Origin: Comamonas sp.
GTDB taxonomy: Bacteria; Pseudomonadota; Gammaproteobacteria; Burkholderiales; Burkholderiaceae_C
Assembly (NCBI GenBank): GCA_031277805.1
Contig: JAITLR010000015.1
Span: 37,667-101,666 of the forward strand
Direction: 5' to 3'
Length of the DNA stretch: 64,000 bases
The notes beneath the pieces were generated by a model. It saw nothing but the letters and a program-made list of their open reading frames with translations, was not told where the DNA came from and ran no database searches. Below, piece by piece: positions 24,673-34,171 of this stretch (the first letter of the stretch is position 1; each line of letters opens with the position of its first letter). Made by a program: the position numbers and the translations under genes.

Positions 24673-26403
24673 GTGCGTCGTTTTCTGACCAGCTTGCCTT
24701 TGCGCTATAGCGCACTGGCCGTTTCCGCCTTGGTGCTATGCATCTCGCTCTATACCCTGATGACGTCCGGCAAGGGCCTATGGTGGCTGATTGCCGCAGC
24801 TTTGCTGGTGTTGCTGGGCCTATGGGATATGGCGCAAAAGCAGCACGCCATCTTGCGCAACTACCCCATCATGGGACATTTCCGTTTCATCTTCGAATTC
24901 ATCCGTCCCGAGATTCGCCAGTACTTCATCGAAGGTGATACCGAAGCACAGCCTTTCTCGCGCGCCCAACGCTCGCTGGTCTATCAACGTGCAAAAGGCC
25001 AGGTGGACAACCGTCCCTTTGGCACGCAACTGGACGTAGGTCAGCAGGGCTACGAATGGGTCAACCACTCCATGCAGCCCACGCGGCTGACTTCGCACGA
25101 CTTTCGCGTCTGGATAGGCGGCACACCCGATGAGGCCCAGCAAGGCGCTGATCCCTGCAGCCGCCCTTATCACGCCAGCGTTTTCAATATCTCGGCCATG
25201 AGCTTCGGCGCGCTGTCGGGCAATGCGATTCAGGCGCTGAACCAGGGCGCCAAGATGGGAGGCTTCATTCACGATACGGGTGAAGGCTCCATCAGCCAAT
25301 ACCACCGCATGCATGGCGGCGATCTGATCTGGGAAGTGGCTTCGGGCTACTTTGGCTGCCGCAATGCGGATGGCACGTTCAGCGACGAGAAATTCATCGC
25401 CAACGCCACCGATCCACAGGTCAAGATGATCGAGATCAAGCTCAGCCAGGGCGCCAAACCCGGCCATGGCGGCATGTTGCCAGGCGCCAAGGTCACTCCT
25501 GAAATTGCGGCTGCGCGCGGCATTCCGGTCGGCGTGGACTGCATTTCCCCCTCCAGTCACAGCGCGTTTTCCACGCCGATCGAGCTGATGCAGTTCATCG
25601 CCAAGCTGCGCCGCCTCTCGGGCGGCAAACCCACGGGCTTCAAGTTCTGCGTGGGTCATCCCTGGGAATGGTTTGCCATGGTCAAGGCCATGCTGGAGAC
25701 CGGCATCACGCCTGACTTCATCGTTGTCGACGGCGCCGAGGGCGGCACGGGCGCGGCGCCCGTGGAATTTGTCGACCATGTGGGCGTTCCGCTGCAGGAA
25801 GGCCTGCTGCTGGTGCACAACACCCTGTTGGGCGTGAATCTGCGCCAGCGCATCAAGATCGGCGCAGCGGGCAAGGTCATCACGGCCTTCGACATCGCCC
25901 GCATGATGGCCCTGGGCGCCGACTGGTGCAATTCGGGCCGCGGCTTCATGATGGCCCTGGGCTGCATCCAGGCCCAGACCTGCCATACCGGCACCTGCCC
26001 CACGGGCGTGACCACGCAGGACACCGTACGTCAGCAGGCACTGGTGGTACCTGACAAGGCCACACGCGTGGCCAATTTCCACAAAAACACCCTGCACGCG
26101 CTACAGGAGCTGGTGCAGGCCGCTGGCCTCAGGCATCCCAACGACATCACGGCTCACCACATCGTGCGCCGGCTGGACGACAACCAGGTCAGCCTGCTGT
26201 CCAATCTGGTTCTGCGCGTGGAACCCGGCAGCCTGCTGCAGTCTCTGGACAAGCAGCACAAGGTGTTTCAGAACTACTGGCCACTGGCCACCGCCCAGAG
26301 TTTCCAACCGCTGCACGAGCCCATCCTCAAGCCATCGGCCATCGCCTCGGCAGAAGCGGCACAATCGCAGGCTTTGCCTTCGCGCGGCGGCATCTGGACC
26401 TGA
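24673..26403 (+). CDS. Membrane-anchored FMN-dependent glutamate-synthase-like protein
   Basis: A 576-residue protein with the GltS FMN/synthase domain but no glutamine amidotransferase domain. Two N-terminal transmembrane helices (LRYSALAVSALVLCISLY and GLWWLIAAALLVLLGLW) anchor it. Signatures include ISAMSFGALSGNAIQALNQGAKMGGF, HDTGEGSIS, the FMN/phosphate motif GAEGGTGAAPVEF and CIQAQTCHTGTCPTGVTT, whose Cys-X5-Cys-X4-Cys spacing fits the 3Fe-4S cluster of glutamate synthase. The true reaction of these stand-alone proteins is not established. GTG at 24673 follows GGGGAG. Confidence 0.88.
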   Translation: MRRFLTSLPLRYSALAVSALVLCISLYTLMTSGKGLWWLIAAALLVLLGLWDMAQKQHAILRNYPIMGHFRFIFEFIRPEIRQYFIEGDTEAQPFSRAQRSLVYQRAKGQVDNRPFGTQLDVGQQGYEWVNHSMQPTRLTSHDFRVWIGGTPDEAQQGADPCSRPYHASVFNISAMSFGALSGNAIQALNQGAKMGGFIHDTGEGSISQYHRMHGGDLIWEVASGYFGCRNADGTFSDEKFIANATDPQVKMIEIKLSQGAKPGHGGMLPGAKVTPEIAAARGIPVGVDCISPSSHSAFSTPIELMQFIAKLRRLSGGKPTGFKFCVGHPWEWFAMVKAMLETGITPDFIVVDGAEGGTGAAPVEFVDHVGVPLQEGLLLVHNTLLGVNLRQRIKIGAAGKVITAFDIARMMALGADWCNSGRGFMMALGCIQAQTCHTGTCPTGVTTQDTVRQQALVVPDKATRVANFHKNTLHALQELVQAAGLRHPNDITAHHIVRRLDDNQVSLLSNLVLRVEPGSLLQSLDKQHKVFQNYWPLATAQSFQPLHEPILKPSAIASAEAAQSQALPSRGGIWT

Positions 26404-26450
26404 TTCGGGCCTGATGCCTGCGCAACGCTTTCGATCTATAGCAGCCCGCC

Positions 26451-27290
26451 GTGCAATCACAGGATTTTTCAGCTCCAACCCATTCACAGCCTGCGCAGAC
26501 AGCTATCGATTACGAAGCATTTCTGCAGCAGCACCTGCAACAGCCTCACAACACCATGTGCTACCCGCTGGCGCATGAGACGCTGTGGGTCAAGCGCGCC
26601 AGCCAGGGCAACCCCGCCCTCAACTATTGGCTGCTGAAGGTGCTTGCCGGTCTGTTCGGTGCTCCCGTGCTGCACCCGGTGCCCAACCCCGGCGGCGCAG
26701 CCACCCTACAGACCGAGGTTCGGCGCCTGCGCAGCTTTCACGAGCGCGGCCTGCGCGCACCCGAGGTGCTGGCCAGTTGTGATCAAGCCTTTGTGATGCG
26801 CCACCTGGGTCGCCCCGGCGAAGAATCGCCTTCGCTGAGCAATGCCATCGAGGACGCTATTCCCCAAGGTGCAGACGCCACGCTGGCACTGTGGCTGCGC
26901 GGCCTGCAGGCGCTGCAGACCGTGCATGCCAAGGGCGAAGTGCTGAGCCAGGCCGTGGCCCGCAATATGGTGGTCTGTGCGGACGGGGAAATCGGCTTTA
27001 TCGACTTTGAAGACGACCCAGCCGCCCATCTGCCACGCGCCGTGTGCATGGCGCGTGATGCGCTGAACTACGCCCAGTCCACCGCCTTGTTTTTGCAGCA
27101 GGCCGATGCCATGGCTGCAGCGCAGCGGCACTGGGCAGCCTTTGTGCAGCAATTGCCCGATGACACCAGACAGGTGCTGCAAAGCACGGTCAAAAAGCTG
27201 AGCTGGGTGCGCTTTCTGCCCCGCAGCAAAAGCCTGGGCCGCGACACGCTACGCGTGCTGGCGGCCTATGACCTGCTCACAGCCATCTGA
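26451..27290 (+). CDS. Protein-kinase-fold protein, function unknown
   Basis: A 279-residue cytosolic protein whose order of motifs resembles lipopolysaccharide-core kinase or small serine/threonine kinase folds. These are LWVKRAS (candidate ATP lysine), LQTEVRRLRSFHERGLRAPEVL, HAKGEVLSQAVARNMVV (catalytic-loop-like, with Asn), and GEIGFIDFEDDP (DFG-equivalent Asp). The substrate is not visible; homologues are usually annotated as putative serine/threonine kinases. It begins with GTG at 26451, preceded by a weak ribosome-binding region, and follows the FMN protein by 47 bp, so may be co-transcribed. Confidence 0.72.
   Translation: MQSQDFSAPTHSQPAQTAIDYEAFLQQHLQQPHNTMCYPLAHETLWVKRASQGNPALNYWLLKVLAGLFGAPVLHPVPNPGGAATLQTEVRRLRSFHERGLRAPEVLASCDQAFVMRHLGRPGEESPSLSNAIEDAIPQGADATLALWLRGLQALQTVHAKGEVLSQAVARNMVVCADGEIGFIDFEDDPAAHLPRAVCMARDALNYAQSTALFLQQADAMAAAQRHWAAFVQQLPDDTRQVLQSTVKKLSWVRFLPRSKSLGRDTLRVLAAYDLLTAI
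26492..26506 (+). repeat. Near-copy of the AGCGC-N4-AGCTAT repeat
   Basis: TGCGCAGACAGCTAT: one mismatch to the core. It lies in the N-terminal codons of the kinase-like gene. Confidence 0.4.
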
Positions 27291-27299
27291 TTCCATTTC

Positions 27300-27380
27300 T
27301 AAATCATCCGATTACCTTGTCGGCTTCGCTCGCCGTGCTGCAGCACTGTCTTCGCTTCGCCTTCGCGTACTCGAATGATT
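27300..27380. repeat. Possible GC-rich dispersed element between genes
   Basis: A stretch of repeated CTTCGC units (GGCTTCGCTCGCC..., CTTCGCTTCGCCTTCGCG) flanked by ATCATCCGA and CGAATGAT, which are partly inverted. It resembles dispersed intergenic elements seen in related genomes; no second copy was found here. Confidence 0.3.
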
Positions 27381-27398
27381 GATAAACGGAATGAAACC

Positions 27399-27413
27399 AT
27401 AGCTGCCAGCGCT
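27399..27413 (-). repeat. Dispersed AGCGC-N4-AGCTAT repeat, intergenic
   Basis: Core AGCGCTGGCAGCTAT on the minus strand, 33 bp before the dctA terminator. Confidence 0.6.
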
Positions 27414-27445
27414 TCACCCGCCTGGGTTTGAGCGCAAAAACATAT

Positions 27446-27485
27446 AAAAAAGCCCCGATCTGAAGATTCCAGATCGGGGCTTTTT
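27446..27485. terminator. Strong bidirectional intrinsic terminator
   Basis: AGCCCCGATCTG and CAGATCGGGGCT pair over a short loop, flanked by A5 and T5. It ends both the kinase-like gene and the first dctA gene. Confidence 0.9.
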
Positions 27486-27503
27486 CGTTGAGAGCAGGCT
27501 CAA

Positions 27504-28826
27504 TCAGGCGTGCGCCTGGGGTGCTGCGTCGTCTTCCACCGCATTGCCGGCCAGTGCGGCATCCAGCATGTCATGGTCCAGAGAATTTTCCCACTTGGAC
27601 ACAACCACGGTGGCCACGGCGTTGCCGATGAAATTGGTCAGCGAACGGCATTCGGACATGAAACGGTCCACACCCAGAATCAGCGCCATGCCGGCCACGG
27701 GCACTTCGGGCACCACGGCCAGGGTCGCAGCCAGGGTGATGAAACCAGCACCGGTCACGCCAGCCGCGCCCTTGGACGACAACATGGCCACCAGCAGCAA
27801 AGCAATCTGATGGCCCAGGGTCAGGTGCGTATCTGTAGCCTGGGCGATGAACAGCGCGGCCAGTGTCATATAGATATTGGTGCCGTCCAGATTGAACGAG
27901 TAGCCGGTAGGCACAACCAGACCCACGACAGATTTGCTGCAACCAGCTTTTTCCATCTTGTGCATCAGCGAAGGCAGGGCCGACTCGGAAGAGGATGTAC
28001 CCAACACCAGCAGCAGCTCATCCTTGAGGTACTTGATCAGCTTGAGCACGGAGAAGCCGCAGGCCCGGGCCACCGCACCCAGCACCACCACCACGAAGAT
28101 GGCAGAGGTGATATAGAAGGTCAGCACCAGTTCGGCCAGATTGACCAGCGAGCCCAGACCGAATTTTCCGATGGTGAAGGCCATGGCACCGAAGGCGCCG
28201 ATGGGGGCAGCCTTCATGACGATGTTCACCAGCTTGAACACAGGCTTTATCAGCGCTTCAAAGAAGTTCAGCACAGGCTTGCCGGCATCACCCACCATGG
28301 CCAGGGACACGCCAAACAGCACGGCCACCATCAGCACCTGCAGGATGTTGTCGCCGACAAAGGGGCTGATCAAGGTCTTCGGGATGATGTCCATCACAAA
28401 GCCGGTCAGCGTCATCTCATGCGACTTGGCCACATAGCCCTTGACGGCAGTCTGGTCCAGATCGGCGGGGTTGATGTGCATGCCGGAGCCCGGCTGCATC
28501 ACATTGGCCACCACCAATCCGACCACCAGCGCCAGCGTGGAGAAAGTCAGGAAATACGCCATGGCCTTGCCGAACACGCGGCCCACGGCGCTCAGGTGCG
28601 TCATGCTGGCAATGCCGGTGACGATGGTCAAAAAGATCACCGGCGCGATGATCATCTTGATCAGCTTGATGAACGCATCACCAAAAGGCTTCATGGCCGC
28701 GCCGTACTCGGGCTCGAAGTGGCCTAGCAGCACGCCGACGATGATGGCGAACACCACCTGGAAGTACAGCTGGCGATAAAAGGGCAGATGCTCGCGGGAA
28801 GCGGTTTCGGTAGGCAGGGCTTGCAC
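27504..28826 (-). CDS. dctA: C4-dicarboxylate:cation symporter DctA, paralogue 1
   Basis: A 440-residue inner-membrane carrier of the DAACS family that imports succinate, fumarate, malate or related anions with protons. Signatures include [49 protein letters not shown] (reentrant serine-rich loop), [22 protein letters not shown] and [36 protein letters not shown]. The GTG start at 28826 is preferred because AGGAG lies about ten bases upstream; longer forms start with poorly conserved residues. It is divergent from a hybrid sensor kinase, which may control it. A second DctA lies at 34888-36183. Confidence 0.94.
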   Translation of the reverse strand: MQALPTETASREHLPFYRQLYFQVVFAIIVGVLLGHFEPEYGAAMKPFGDAFIKLIKMIIAPVIFLTIVTGIASMTHLSAVGRVFGKAMAYFLTFSTLALVVGLVVANVMQPGSGMHINPADLDQTAVKGYVAKSHEMTLTGFVMDIIPKTLISPFVGDNILQVLMVAVLFGVSLAMVGDAGKPVLNFFEALIKPVFKLVNIVMKAAPIGAFGAMAFTIGKFGLGSLVNLAELVLTFYITSAIFVVVVLGAVARACGFSVLKLIKYLKDELLLVLGTSSSESALPSLMHKMEKAGCSKSVVGLVVPTGYSFNLDGTNIYMTLAALFIAQATDTHLTLGHQIALLLVAMLSSKGAAGVTGAGFITLAATLAVVPEVPVAGMALILGVDRFMSECRSLTNFIGNAVATVVVSKWENSLDHDMLDAALAGNAVEDDAAPQAHA

Positions 28827-29107
28827 GCTGCGTCTCCTGGTACAAAGGTATGGCTGATGCAAATCAGGCTCCAGCAAGTGCCTCGCCTCAAGGAAACCAT
28901 CCTGGTACATCCTTGTTTGCATCAGTCCTCAAAAGAAAGCGCACCACGGAGGTGCGCTGTGTTGTGTCCGTTTGTACCGCCGGCCCTTTTTTGTGCCGAT
29001 AACCTATTGGTATTAGATGGACCGCTTTCCCTATGATGAATGGGTCAAACCTAGGGTAAGCACCTAGACTCATTCACCACGCCAACCACTTCAAACCACC
29101 GCTGCCC
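28827..29107. promoter_or_regulatory. Divergent promoter region of dctA and sensor kinase
   Basis: No gene is evident. The 281 bp separate the divergent dctA and hybrid kinase genes; the end near the kinase is AT-richer. No operator was identified by eye. Confidence 0.4.
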
Positions 29108-31753
29108 ATGCGTTTCATTCGCCATCGCCTGCTCTGGACTGTTCTGCTTATCCTGCTGGGCACCGTGCTGAGCATGCTGCTGGCCAGCCAGATTGCACTG
29201 CGCACCTCGTTGCAGCAGGAGACGCAAAACGTGCAGCGCCAGCTGGGCCTGTATGCCCAGGCACTGCAGCAGCGCATAGACCGCTATCGCACCCTGCCTG
29301 AGGTGCTGGCACTCGATGCCCAGCTCAAGGAGGCACTGGGCCATCCGTTGACAGCCACCGAGGTGGACCGCCTCAATCGCAAGCTCGAGCAGGCCAACGG
29401 CGCCAGCCAGGCATCGACGCTGACGCTGATCAACCTGCAGGGCAAGGCCATTGCTGCCAGCAACTGGCGCGAGGTCCACAGCAATGTGGGCGAAGACTAC
29501 AGCTTTCGGCCCTATGTGCAGCAGGCGCTGGCCAATGGCTCGGGACGCTTCTACGGCATCGGCATGACCACGGGAGTCGCGGGGTACTTTCTGTCCAAGG
29601 CGATATTCGGCAATGACGGTACCGTACTTGGGCTGATTGCTATCAAGATTGCTCTGCAGGAGCTGGAAAGCGAATGGCAGCTCTCGCCCGATACCGTGCT
29701 GGCCACCGACTCGCATGGCGTGGTTTTTCTGGCCAGCAGCGACCACTGGCGCTACCGCTTGCTGCACCCACTGACAGCACAGGATCTGCAGGAGCTGGAA
29801 GCCACACGCCAATATGCAGACCAGCGCCTGCAGCCCCTGCAATACCACATAAACCGGGTCATTGGCGATCACACCAAACTCACACAGTTCAGCGAGCCTC
29901 GCCTGGAGCGCCCCGTGCTCTGGCAAAGCCTGACCTTGCCCGACCTGCAGTGGCAGTTGCACCTGCTGCACAACACCAGCAGCAGCCTGACCGCCGGCCG
30001 TTGGGCTGGCCTGGCGGCCGCTGGTCTTTGGCTGGCTCTAGCGCTGCTGGTGCTGTTCATTCGCCAGCGCCAGCGCATGGCCACACTGCGTCAGCGCAGC
30101 CGTCAGGAACTGGAAACCGTGCTGCACCAGCATGCGCAGGAGCTGCGCACCGCGCAGGACGGTATTGTGCAGGCTGCAAAGCAGGCCGATACCGGTCTCT
30201 CCCGCAGTCTGCAGCATCTTCCTCAAGGGGTGGTGGTGGTGGACCCCGAACTCAAGCTCGTGGCCTGGAACTCGCGCTATGTGGAGCTGTTTCGCTACCC
30301 GCCTGAGCTGATGCGCGTAGGCCAGCCCATCGAGGCACTGATACGCCACAACGCCAGGCGTGGCCTGCTTGGCAAGAGCGATGTGGAGCAGGCCATTCAA
30401 CGCCGTCTTGAGCACCTGCGCAGCGGCACTCCGCATCTGCATGAAAGCGCCAAGGGAGACGGCACGGTGCTGGAAATCCGTGGCAACCCTCTGCCTGATG
30501 GCGGCTTCGTCACCAGCTATGCCGACATCACCAGCTACAAGAACGCTGCGCGCGAGCTGCGCTCCCTGGCCGATACGCTGGAGCAACGCGTGGCCGAGCG
30601 CACCCGCGACCTGGATGTAGCTCGGCACGATGCCGAGGAAGCCAACCGCTACAAGACCCGCTTCGTGGCCGCCGCCGTGCACGACCTGCTGCAGCCGCTG
30701 AACGCCGCGCGCATGTTCAGCTCGCTGCTGCGCAGCCATCTGCACGACGACGCCGGCTACCGGGTGGCCGAAAGCATAGACGGCGCCCTGGCCGCCCAGG
30801 ACGGCATTCTCAACAGCCTGCTCGATATCTCCCGCATGGAGTCAGGGCAGATGGAAGTGCATGTCCGCGACTTCGCCCTGGGCCCGCTGCTGCAAGTCGT
30901 GCACCATAACTTCGGCATCATTGCGCAAAGCCGCGGCCTGCGCCTCACGGCTGTGGACTCGCACTACACCATCCGCAGTGACGAAGCGCTGCTGCGCCGT
31001 ATCCTGCAGAACCTGCTGTCCAACGCCATACGCTACACCCCGAAGGGCCGCGTGCTTATCGGCTGCCGGCGCCATGGCGAGCAGCTGCGCATCGAGGTGC
31101 ACGACCAGGGGCCCGGCATTCCCGAAAGCCTGCAGCGCGAAATCTTCGAAGAATTCCGCCGCCTCGGTGAAGGCCATGGCGATGACCGCGGCGCAGGCCT
31201 GGGCCTTGCCATCGTGGAGAGGCTGGGCAAGCTCTTGGGACACGAGATCGGCCTGTGCTCCCAGCTCGGCCGCGGCAGCGTGTTCTGGGTCTGTGTGCCT
31301 CTAGGGAAGGCCACGCCGCAGACGGCGCAAAATACGCCGGCCGCCATCGTCCACGAACCAGATCAGGATGCCCCGCTGCAGGGAGCCAGCGCCTGGTATG
31401 TCGACGATGATGCACCAAGCTGCGCGGCCACAGCCGCTTTGCTGCGACGCTGGGGCTGCGAGGTGCAGTTTGCCGGTGGCCCTCAGGCTGCGCTGGATGC
31501 AGCCACGCCGCAATCGGCACCGCAACTGGTGCTGCTGGATGTACGCATGGGCCATTTCCACGGCCCCGACCTGTACCCGCAGCTATGCGAACGCTGGCAG
31601 CGGTCGCCACAGGTCATCCTGGTCACGGCCGAGCACAACATCGCCCTGCGCCGCCAGGCGGCCGAAAAATCATGGGGCTTTCTGCTCAAGCCCGTACGGC
31701 CTGCGGCCCTGAGGGCGCTTATCAGTCAGATGCTGCTGAGAAATAAGCTCTGA
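29108..31753 (+). CDS. Hybrid sensor histidine kinase/response regulator
   Basis: An 881-residue inner-membrane sensor. TM1 is residues about 8-26. A periplasmic double-PDC-like region (residues about 30-290) has FRPYVQQALANGSGRFYGIGMTTGVAGYFLSKAI, typical of DctB-like sensors. TM2 is near 300-320. A coiled coil and PAS domain (about 360-485, GVVVVDPELKLVAWNSRYVELF) follow, then a HisKA domain with phosphorylated His525 (VHDLLQPLNAARMF). The HATPase domain has NLLSNAIRYTPKG, DQGPGIP and GAGLGLAI. A C-terminal receiver follows, with Asp811 and Lys in LLKPV. The PDC region and flanking dctA genes suggest a C4-dicarboxylate ligand; that is inference. The NarL-type regulator at 34172 is the likely partner. 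Confidence 0.9.
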   Translation: MRFIRHRLLWTVLLILLGTVLSMLLASQIALRTSLQQETQNVQRQLGLYAQALQQRIDRYRTLPEVLALDAQLKEALGHPLTATEVDRLNRKLEQANGASQASTLTLINLQGKAIAASNWREVHSNVGEDYSFRPYVQQALANGSGRFYGIGMTTGVAGYFLSKAIFGNDGTVLGLIAIKIALQELESEWQLSPDTVLATDSHGVVFLASSDHWRYRLLHPLTAQDLQELEATRQYADQRLQPLQYHINRVIGDHTKLTQFSEPRLERPVLWQSLTLPDLQWQLHLLHNTSSSLTAGRWAGLAAAGLWLALALLVLFIRQRQRMATLRQRSRQELETVLHQHAQELRTAQDGIVQAAKQADTGLSRSLQHLPQGVVVVDPELKLVAWNSRYVELFRYPPELMRVGQPIEALIRHNARRGLLGKSDVEQAIQRRLEHLRSGTPHLHESAKGDGTVLEIRGNPLPDGGFVTSYADITSYKNAARELRSLADTLEQRVAERTRDLDVARHDAEEANRYKTRFVAAAVHDLLQPLNAARMFSSLLRSHLHDDAGYRVAESIDGALAAQDGILNSLLDISRMESGQMEVHVRDFALGPLLQVVHHNFGIIAQSRGLRLTAVDSHYTIRSDEALLRRILQNLLSNAIRYTPKGRVLIGCRRHGEQLRIEVHDQGPGIPESLQREIFEEFRRLGEGHGDDRGAGLGLAIVERLGKLLGHEIGLCSQLGRGSVFWVCVPLGKATPQTAQNTPAAIVHEPDQDAPLQGASAWYVDDDAPSCAATAALLRRWGCEVQFAGGPQAALDAATPQSAPQLVLLDVRMGHFHGPDLYPQLCERWQRSPQVILVTAEHNIALRRQAAEKSWGFLLKPVRPAALRALISQMLLRNKL

Positions 31754-31820
31754 GGTGCTGCACAGCTTGCTTCCTACTGCCGGCTATTCAGTTGATGCCG
31801 TGATCAGGCAAGAAATGCAG

Positions 31821-31854
31821 ACCCCGCTGGCTCCTTCGGAGACCAGCGGGGTTT
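31821..31854. terminator. Bidirectional intrinsic terminator
   Basis: ACCCCGCTGGTCTCC-type inverted repeat around TTCG, with TTTG after it on the plus strand. It separates the convergent hybrid kinase and cotH genes. Confidence 0.75.
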
Positions 31855-31875
31855 GTCGGCAGCATCAACGGTTAC

Positions 31876-33855
31876 TTAACAGCCATCGCCGCTAGGCATC
31901 TTCATGCAGGCCGCGCCATATATGGTTTTATCGCCCGCTTCGAAGTAATAGCTCTCGAAGTTGTATATCCAGTTGTTGTCCGGATCGCTGGCTTTGACAC
32001 GTACTAGATAATCCCCGCTCAGCCCCGCAGCCAGGCTGCTCAGATCTATCGAAGTCTGGCTCGACGTCGAAATATCCTTCAGCAAAGGTGCGCCAACCTT
32101 GAAGGCATCGGCTGTCGCCGCGGCAATCTGAACCCTATAGGTCAGAGGCTTGCCCTGAGGGTGGAAAGGCTCGGGCCAGCCCCAATCCAGCCGCTTCTTG
32201 TCCGAAGTAACGCCCACCCAGAAAGGCATGGGGCGCTGCAAGCTCTTCAGAAAATACTGGTAGTTCTTGCCCACGGCCAGCTTCAAACTCTTGTATTGCT
32301 CTTCCCACTGCTCGACATTCGTGCCCTGGTCGCTGTCAGCGGGCAGGTTGGCATTGTCCGGCTGGCGAGCGATGAAAGGCGCAACCACTGGCTTGTAGCT
32401 GTTCAACAGCTTTTCGACGTTTGCATCCGTCAGATACTTGTTGCGGATCTCATCCACCGCCGCCTGCAGATCCTTGAGGTTCTTGGGGTCGGACATAAAG
32501 CGCCGGTGCAGCGGAATGCCCCACCAGTTGCCGATGCCGGTCATGATCTCCATGTCGATGTAATCGACGCCCGGCTGGTCGTACTTGGCCAGGGCATCGT
32601 CGTAGTCCCAGGGCAGGAAGTAGAATTTCTCCGTGCCCAGAGGCTGGTAGAGGCCGAAGTTCTGATTGATCGTATCCGGGTTGCCCAAAAGGATGGTCGT
32701 AGCCAGCCAGGACAGGTAGTTGTTGCGGTTGAAATAATGGGAGAAAGTGGCGGCGAACGGCGCATCCTCCTCGTCCTTGTCCAGCGCCCTCACCACATCA
32801 ATGATGGCTTGGTGGTTGCCAGAATCAGACTCCAGGGACAGCACGGTCTCGAAATCCTTGGTATCCGGCGGCGTGGTCGCCTGCAGCAGCACCTTGCCCT
32901 TGCTGTTCACAATGTCGCTGGGTTCGAAACTGAAGTTCTCCGCCTTATAGACATTGGAGCCTGCTTTCCAGCCGCGGCGCGCCAGATAGGTGTCACCCAT
33001 TTTCTCCACATGGGTGAACAGGCCCATATCGCCGTTGTTGCCGTATGGAGTACCTTCACCGCTGTAGTTGATCCTCGCAAACTGGGTTCGCAGGCTTTCG
33101 TGATAAGGGACCAGCTTCATGAGGTCGAAAGCCAGCTTGTTACGCACGCGGCTCAAGTCCGATGCGTGCTTGTTGAACTGCAAGGTTTGCTCGCCGAACC
33201 AGGGGATAGCATTCTTGTCGAGTTTGATGCGATAGGACTTTTGCTTGGCAGTGCGAGCACTGCTGCCTCGCATGCGCAGCTTGGCATCGGCAGCCGCAAT
33301 ATTGCCGTCGTTGCTGGTGACCTTGACCTTGATTTCGGGCACGCAGTCGTCATCACCGTTTACATCAAGATTGACCGTGCTCAGCAAGACCTTGCCACCC
33401 GGGTAGCTCTCGACGGGAGCAGTTGCCTGCGTGTTGTCGCAGGTCTTGTCCGCCTTCAAATAAGGCCCCTTCTTGGGTGCATCGGTGGATTGATACTCCA
33501 CATTCAATGTCAGCAACGAAGGCGGCAACGTCGATTTGCCATCGACTGGATTACCGTATTCAAGGTACATCGCTGCATACAGGTCACGCGGAAGATCTTC
33601 GGCACTGGGGACAAAAGGTGAGGCAGTGACCGGTGTTTCTCCACCGGTATTACCCCCACCTGGATTGCCTCCGCCAGGATTGCCACCAGGGTTCCCCCCA
33701 CCGGGACTACCGCCGCCAGGCGTTTCTTGCCCTCCCGAGCCACCACCATTTCCGGCAGTCGGAGAGCTATCCCCTCCTCCTCCGCACGAAGCGAGAACCA
33801 GAGAAGCACCTAGCACGGAAGCCTGGAGCCAATGAGCACGCGTGGGGGTTTTCAA
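31876..33855 (-). CDS. CotH-kinase-fold lipoprotein
   Basis: A 659-residue predicted lipoprotein. The signal peptide ends in a lipobox (LVLASC, Cys24). A Gly/Pro/Asn-rich PGGG linker occupies residues about 26-76. A CotH-like atypical kinase fold (about 90-520) follows, with LRMRGSSARTAKQKSYRIKLD, LQFNKHASDLSRVRNKLAFDL, GDMGLFTHVEKMGDTYL, and YFLPWDYDDALAKYDQ (candidate catalytic Asp residues). A C-terminal fibronectin-like segment (about 540-640) is also visible. Bacterial CotH proteins phosphorylate extracellular proteins in Bacillus; the role in Gram-negatives is unknown. It separates the sensor kinase from its probable partner regulator and has an AT-rich upstream flank, consistent with insertion. 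Confidence 0.85.
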   Translation of the reverse strand: MKTPTRAHWLQASVLGASLVLASCGGGGDSSPTAGNGGGSGGQETPGGGSPGGGNPGGNPGGGNPGGGNTGGETPVTASPFVPSAEDLPRDLYAAMYLEYGNPVDGKSTLPPSLLTLNVEYQSTDAPKKGPYLKADKTCDNTQATAPVESYPGGKVLLSTVNLDVNGDDDCVPEIKVKVTSNDGNIAAADAKLRMRGSSARTAKQKSYRIKLDKNAIPWFGEQTLQFNKHASDLSRVRNKLAFDLMKLVPYHESLRTQFARINYSGEGTPYGNNGDMGLFTHVEKMGDTYLARRGWKAGSNVYKAENFSFEPSDIVNSKGKVLLQATTPPDTKDFETVLSLESDSGNHQAIIDVVRALDKDEEDAPFAATFSHYFNRNNYLSWLATTILLGNPDTINQNFGLYQPLGTEKFYFLPWDYDDALAKYDQPGVDYIDMEIMTGIGNWWGIPLHRRFMSDPKNLKDLQAAVDEIRNKYLTDANVEKLLNSYKPVVAPFIARQPDNANLPADSDQGTNVEQWEEQYKSLKLAVGKNYQYFLKSLQRPMPFWVGVTSDKKRLDWGWPEPFHPQGKPLTYRVQIAAATADAFKVGAPLLKDISTSSQTSIDLSSLAAGLSGDYLVRVKASDPDNNWIYNFESYYFEAGDKTIYGAACMKMPSGDGC

Positions 33856-34171
33856 GATAGTTTCTCCCTTTGTTAAATTAAATCTCGTTAGATTTAATTA
33901 ATTTATTGCATCTATTTGTGTTTTATGCATCAGGGTTTACCTGCGATCCGGTGAACTCATGCCGTGCGTACCACTCGAAGCTCCTCCAGTCCGCCCCCTG
34001 GCTCAAGATCGCTCACGGCAGGTACAACTCGAGTCGCCTGCTTCACCGGGTCGATGGATTTCGACGGCAGGACGAGTCGACCAAATGGGAGGTGCCAGTT
34101 GCGCGAGATGCACATGACGATGGCCCGGGTCTGCATGCATTTGCGCCCGGACGGAAGAAGCCAGAGGCCTT
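33856..34171. other. Intergenic region upstream of the CotH gene
   Basis: About 70 bp next to cotH are AT-rich (TAAATTAAATCTCGTTAGAT) and probably hold its promoter and ribosome-binding region. The rest is GC-rich with short unsupported frames on both strands. I see no recognisable gene, repeat or terminator. Confidence 0.5.

Noticed and set aside
33640..33735. PGGG-coding tandem-like sequence in the CotH gene as a possible variable repeat
   Set aside because: The unit is irregular (mixture of PGGG, PGG, NPGGG) and short; it looks like a flexible Gly/Pro linker. Length variation is possible but not shown.
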